This document shows, one piece after another, positions 61,747 to 64,000 of a stretch of 64,000 nucleotides of DNA (position 1 is its first letter; every line of letters begins with the position of its first letter). This stretch comes from Thiogranum sp963752745. Its GTDB lineage: Bacteria; Pseudomonadota; Gammaproteobacteria; DSM-19610. The stretch lies in assembly GCA_963752745.1 (NCBI GenBank), contig CAVWAK010000023.1, forward strand, positions 73,384 through 137,383, read 5' to 3'. Position numbers and translations under genes: made by a program. Under the pieces are notes generated by a model. That model saw only the letters and a program-made list of their open reading frames with translations. It ran no database searches and was not told the origin of the DNA.

Positions 61747-63964
61747 CTAGAACTTGAAGGGGCTCATGCCCATCTTTTCCACGGCCTCGGCCATGTCGTT
61801 GATGAGCCTGGGTGCGCGCTCGATATCGGTGATGGCAACCTCGTAGGTCTCGACACGTTCTTTTTCGAGGCTCAGGGTTTCCAGTGTGTCGTCAACCTTG
61901 CTCATGCGAACGTTGGCCATTTCCGACCCTTTGACGAAGTGGCACTGGTAGTCATCACCCTTCTGGCAACCCATCAGGACGATGCCGTCATAGCCGGAGT
62001 TCAGCGCATCGGTGACCCAGATGGTATTGACCGAGCCCAGGCAGCGCACCGGAATCACGCGGGCGAACTGACTGTAGCTGTTGCCCTGCTGTGCGGCCAT
62101 GTCGAGTGCCGGGTAGGCATCGTTTTCACAGGCCAGCACCAGGATGCGCGGCTTCTCGTCGAATTCATCGGGCATATCGACGTTCTTGATCTGCTGGCCA
62201 ACGGTGTCGCACGAGTAGTTCTCGAACGAAATCACGCGTACCGGGCAGGCGCCCATGCAGGTGCCACAGCGGCGGCAGCGCGATTCGTTGAACACCGGGA
62301 AGCGTTTTTCGTCTTCGTCGATGGCGCCGAACGGGCATTCCACGGTGCAGCGTTTGCACTGGGTGCAGCCTTCCTTGCGGAAGATCGGGTAAGAAAGGTC
62401 ACCGGAACGCGGATGTGCGGCACGACCAATCTTGGCACTTTCCAGTGCCTGGATGGCCTTGAGCGTCGCGCCGGTGGCATCTTCGATCGCCTGCTGGGTA
62501 TCCATCGGCCGGCGCACCGGGCCACAGGTGTAGATACCGGTACGGCGGGTTTCGTACGGGAAGCAGATGAAGTGCGAATCGTTGAAGCCGTACTTCAGGT
62601 GCGGCAGGTCCTTGCCCTGACGGTAGTTCAGGTTGAGGATGGAGTCGACGCTGACTTCCCACTCGCCAGGCTCGTTCTGCGGCACATCGTCGATATCGAC
62701 ACCGGAGTTGGCGACCATGCCGGTGGCCAGTACCACCAGATCGGCTTCCTCTTCCAGGTCTTCGTCGAGGATCATGTCCTTGAACTTGACCAGCGGGCCG
62801 TTGCTGCCGGCTACCACTTCACTGACCTTGCCCTTGCGGAAGGTGACCATCTTTTCCTGGCCGCTGCGGTAGAAGTCTTCGCCCGGGGCACCCGGGGTGC
62901 GCAGGTCGTCGAACAGGATTTCGGTTTCGATGTCCGGGTTCTGGTCCTTGAAGTACATGGCCTGCTTGATGGAAGTCAGGCAGCAGTCGCCGGAACAGTA
63001 GTTCAGGTGACCTTCCTTGTCGCTGCGCTGACCGGCGCACTGCACGAAAGTGACTTTCTTCACTTCCTTGCCGTCGGACGGGCGTTTGATCGGACCGCCG
63101 TTGGCGGCAATCGCCAGTTGTTCCAGTTCCATGCGGTCAACCACATCCTTGCTCTTGCCATACCCCAGTTCAGGTAACTGGTTGGCATCGTAAGGCGTGG
63201 CGCCGGAGGCCTGGATAATAGCACCGAAGTTTTCCGTGTTGGTTGAACCGCTCTCGGTGCTGATGTCAGCGGAGAAGCGACCCGGTGCACCGGATGTCTT
63301 GGTGATGGTCGAGTTCAGGTGTACCGTGATTTTGGCAGTTGCCTTCGATCTCGGCAACCATGGCGGCGACCCGGGTATCGACCGGATCGGTGTAAGGCGT
63401 GTGCATTGGCACGTCCTTCCACATTTTGCCGACAGCACCGCCCAGTTCGCCGGTTTTCTCGACGAGGGTGACCGGGTAGCCGGTCTTGGCGGCTTCGATC
63501 GCTGCGGTCATGCCGGTAATACCACCGCCAACAACCAGGATGTTGTCGTTGCTGCCTTTTTCCTGTTCAGATGCCGGTGGCGTTACGAACTTGGCCTCCG
63601 CACAACCCATGCGGACATAGTCGGCAGCCATTTCCTGCGTGGTTTCACGCATCTCGTCTTCGTCCGGGCGAATCCAGATCACACCTTCACGCAGGTTGGC
63701 GCGTGAAATGGTCACGCCTTCGAAATTGAAGGCCTCGGTCTTGGAACGGCGCGAGCAGGCACCGATAACCACGCGGTTGACACCTTCGTTGTCGATGTCG
63801 TCCTGGATCATCTTCACGCCTTCTGCGGAACACAGGAAGTCGTGCTGCTGCACTACCTGGGCCTTGCCATCGCGCTGCGCGATGGTGGCCAGTTCGTCGC
63901 AGTCCAGGCGTTCGCCCAGGCCGCAACCCTTACATACATATGCACCAATTTTCATGTCAGCCAC
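61747..63964 (-). pseudogene. qmoB: QmoB/HdrA-like flavo-iron-sulfur protein with MvhD domain; one frameshift
   Basis: Repaired, a protein of about 738 residues: an N-terminal Cys region (GAYVCKGCGLGERLDC), HdrA FAD site (VVGGGITGMTAA, 145-155), two 4Fe-4S motifs (CTQCKRCTVECP and CRRCGTCMGACP), and a C-terminal MvhD-like domain ending MSPFKF. HdrA plus MvhD is the QmoB layout, the subunit that feeds electrons to or from AprAB. The N-terminal frame (63964-63266) runs out near EIEGN; dropping one base near 63337 continues AKITVHLNSTITKTSG. Start is GTG 63964, with GGAGGG seven bases upstream. Confidence 0.88.
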
Positions 63965-63967
63965 GGC

Positions 63968-64000
63968 CTAACCCTCCGCACCGGCTACTTTGTTTACCAC
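63968..64000 (-). CDS. 3' end of an upstream gene, probably qmoA
   Basis: Only ten codons (VVNKVAGAEG) and a TAG stop are inside the window, three bases before the qmoB GTG. The spacing shows it is in the same operon. By family precedent (aprBA-qmoAB-hdrCB) the gene is probably qmoA, but ten residues cannot prove it. Confidence 0.5.
   Translation of the reverse strand: MVNKVAGAEG

Noticed and set aside
61447..63177. 576-codon plus-strand frame opposite hdrC and qmoB
   Set aside because: It is antisense to two clearly conserved iron-sulfur proteins, has no family motif or ribosome binding site, and is explained by codon bias in the real genes.
1..64000. CRISPR arrays, insertion sequences, prophage, tRNA or rRNA genes
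   Set aside because: I found no direct repeats with spacers, transposase or integrase genes, or recognisable structural RNA genes in the window.

Overview
The window is chromosomal DNA of a gammaproteobacterium, most likely a chemolithoautotrophic sulfur oxidiser. The backbone gene order (radC-coaBC-dut-algC-argB, yggT-proC-pilT-pilU, pyrC'-pyrB-pyrR-ruvX-algH-tonB-gshB-pilGHIJK-chpABC, metK-tkt-gap-pgk-pyk-fba) is typical of Pseudomonas-like and purple-sulfur-type gammaproteobacteria. The sulfur inference rests on the right edge: a sulfur-globule-type secreted protein (59.6-60.0 kb) beside a Qmo/Hdr module (qmoB-hdrC-hdrB, 60.2-64.0 kb) of the kind that serves APS reductase. I see no insertion sequence, prophage, CRISPR array, rRNA or tRNA.

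Layout. 0-4 kb: polyphosphate metabolism (3' part of ppk1, convergent ppx) and an EAL-HDOD signalling protein. 4-14.8 kb: fatty-acid desaturase, rpmG/rpmB, radC, then the coaBC-dut-algC-argB run, a TSUP permease, pyrE and exonuclease III. 14.8-21.5 kb: an MFS transporter, a TauE/SafE-like membrane protein, DUF4426, a dynamin-like GTPase, and yggU-yggT-proC. 21.6-23.8 kb: the pilus retraction ATPases PilT and PilU. 23.9-31.5 kb (minus strand): a tightly packed operon gshB-apbE-tonB, algH-ruvX-pyrR-pyrB-pyrC'-pyrK-like. 31.6-43.8 kb (plus): the complete Chp chemosensory system for twitching motility (pilG, pilH, pilI, pilJ, pilK, chpA, chpB, chpC). Its giant kinase ChpA carries a pure 34-copy hexanucleotide repeat coding for (Glu-Ala)n.

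43.8-48.5 kb (minus): rsmE, metF, ahcY and metK, the S-adenosylmethionine cycle. ahcY is preceded by a clear SAH riboswitch. metK is preceded by a SAM-II-like pseudoknot leader followed by an intrinsic terminator, so the two arms of the cycle appear to be controlled by RNA in opposite directions. 48.7-56.6 kb (plus): a redoxin, then tkt-gap-pgk-pyk-fba for the lower Calvin cycle and glycolysis/gluconeogenesis. 56.6-59.4 kb (minus): PPK2 with a coupled small gene, an EthD-like protein and an SrkA-like kinase. 59.5-64 kb: the sulfur globule protein and the Qmo/Hdr module.

Sequence quality. gap, fba (twice) and qmoB are each broken by what look like single-base insertions (near 52444, 55846-55848, 55973 and 63337). 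All other residues of these proteins are conserved, so assembly or sequencing error is the simplest explanation, but real frameshifts cannot be excluded from sequence alone. The most rewarding items for follow-up are the metK leader, the ChpA repeat, and the HdrCB-type Qmo module next to a sulfur globule gene.
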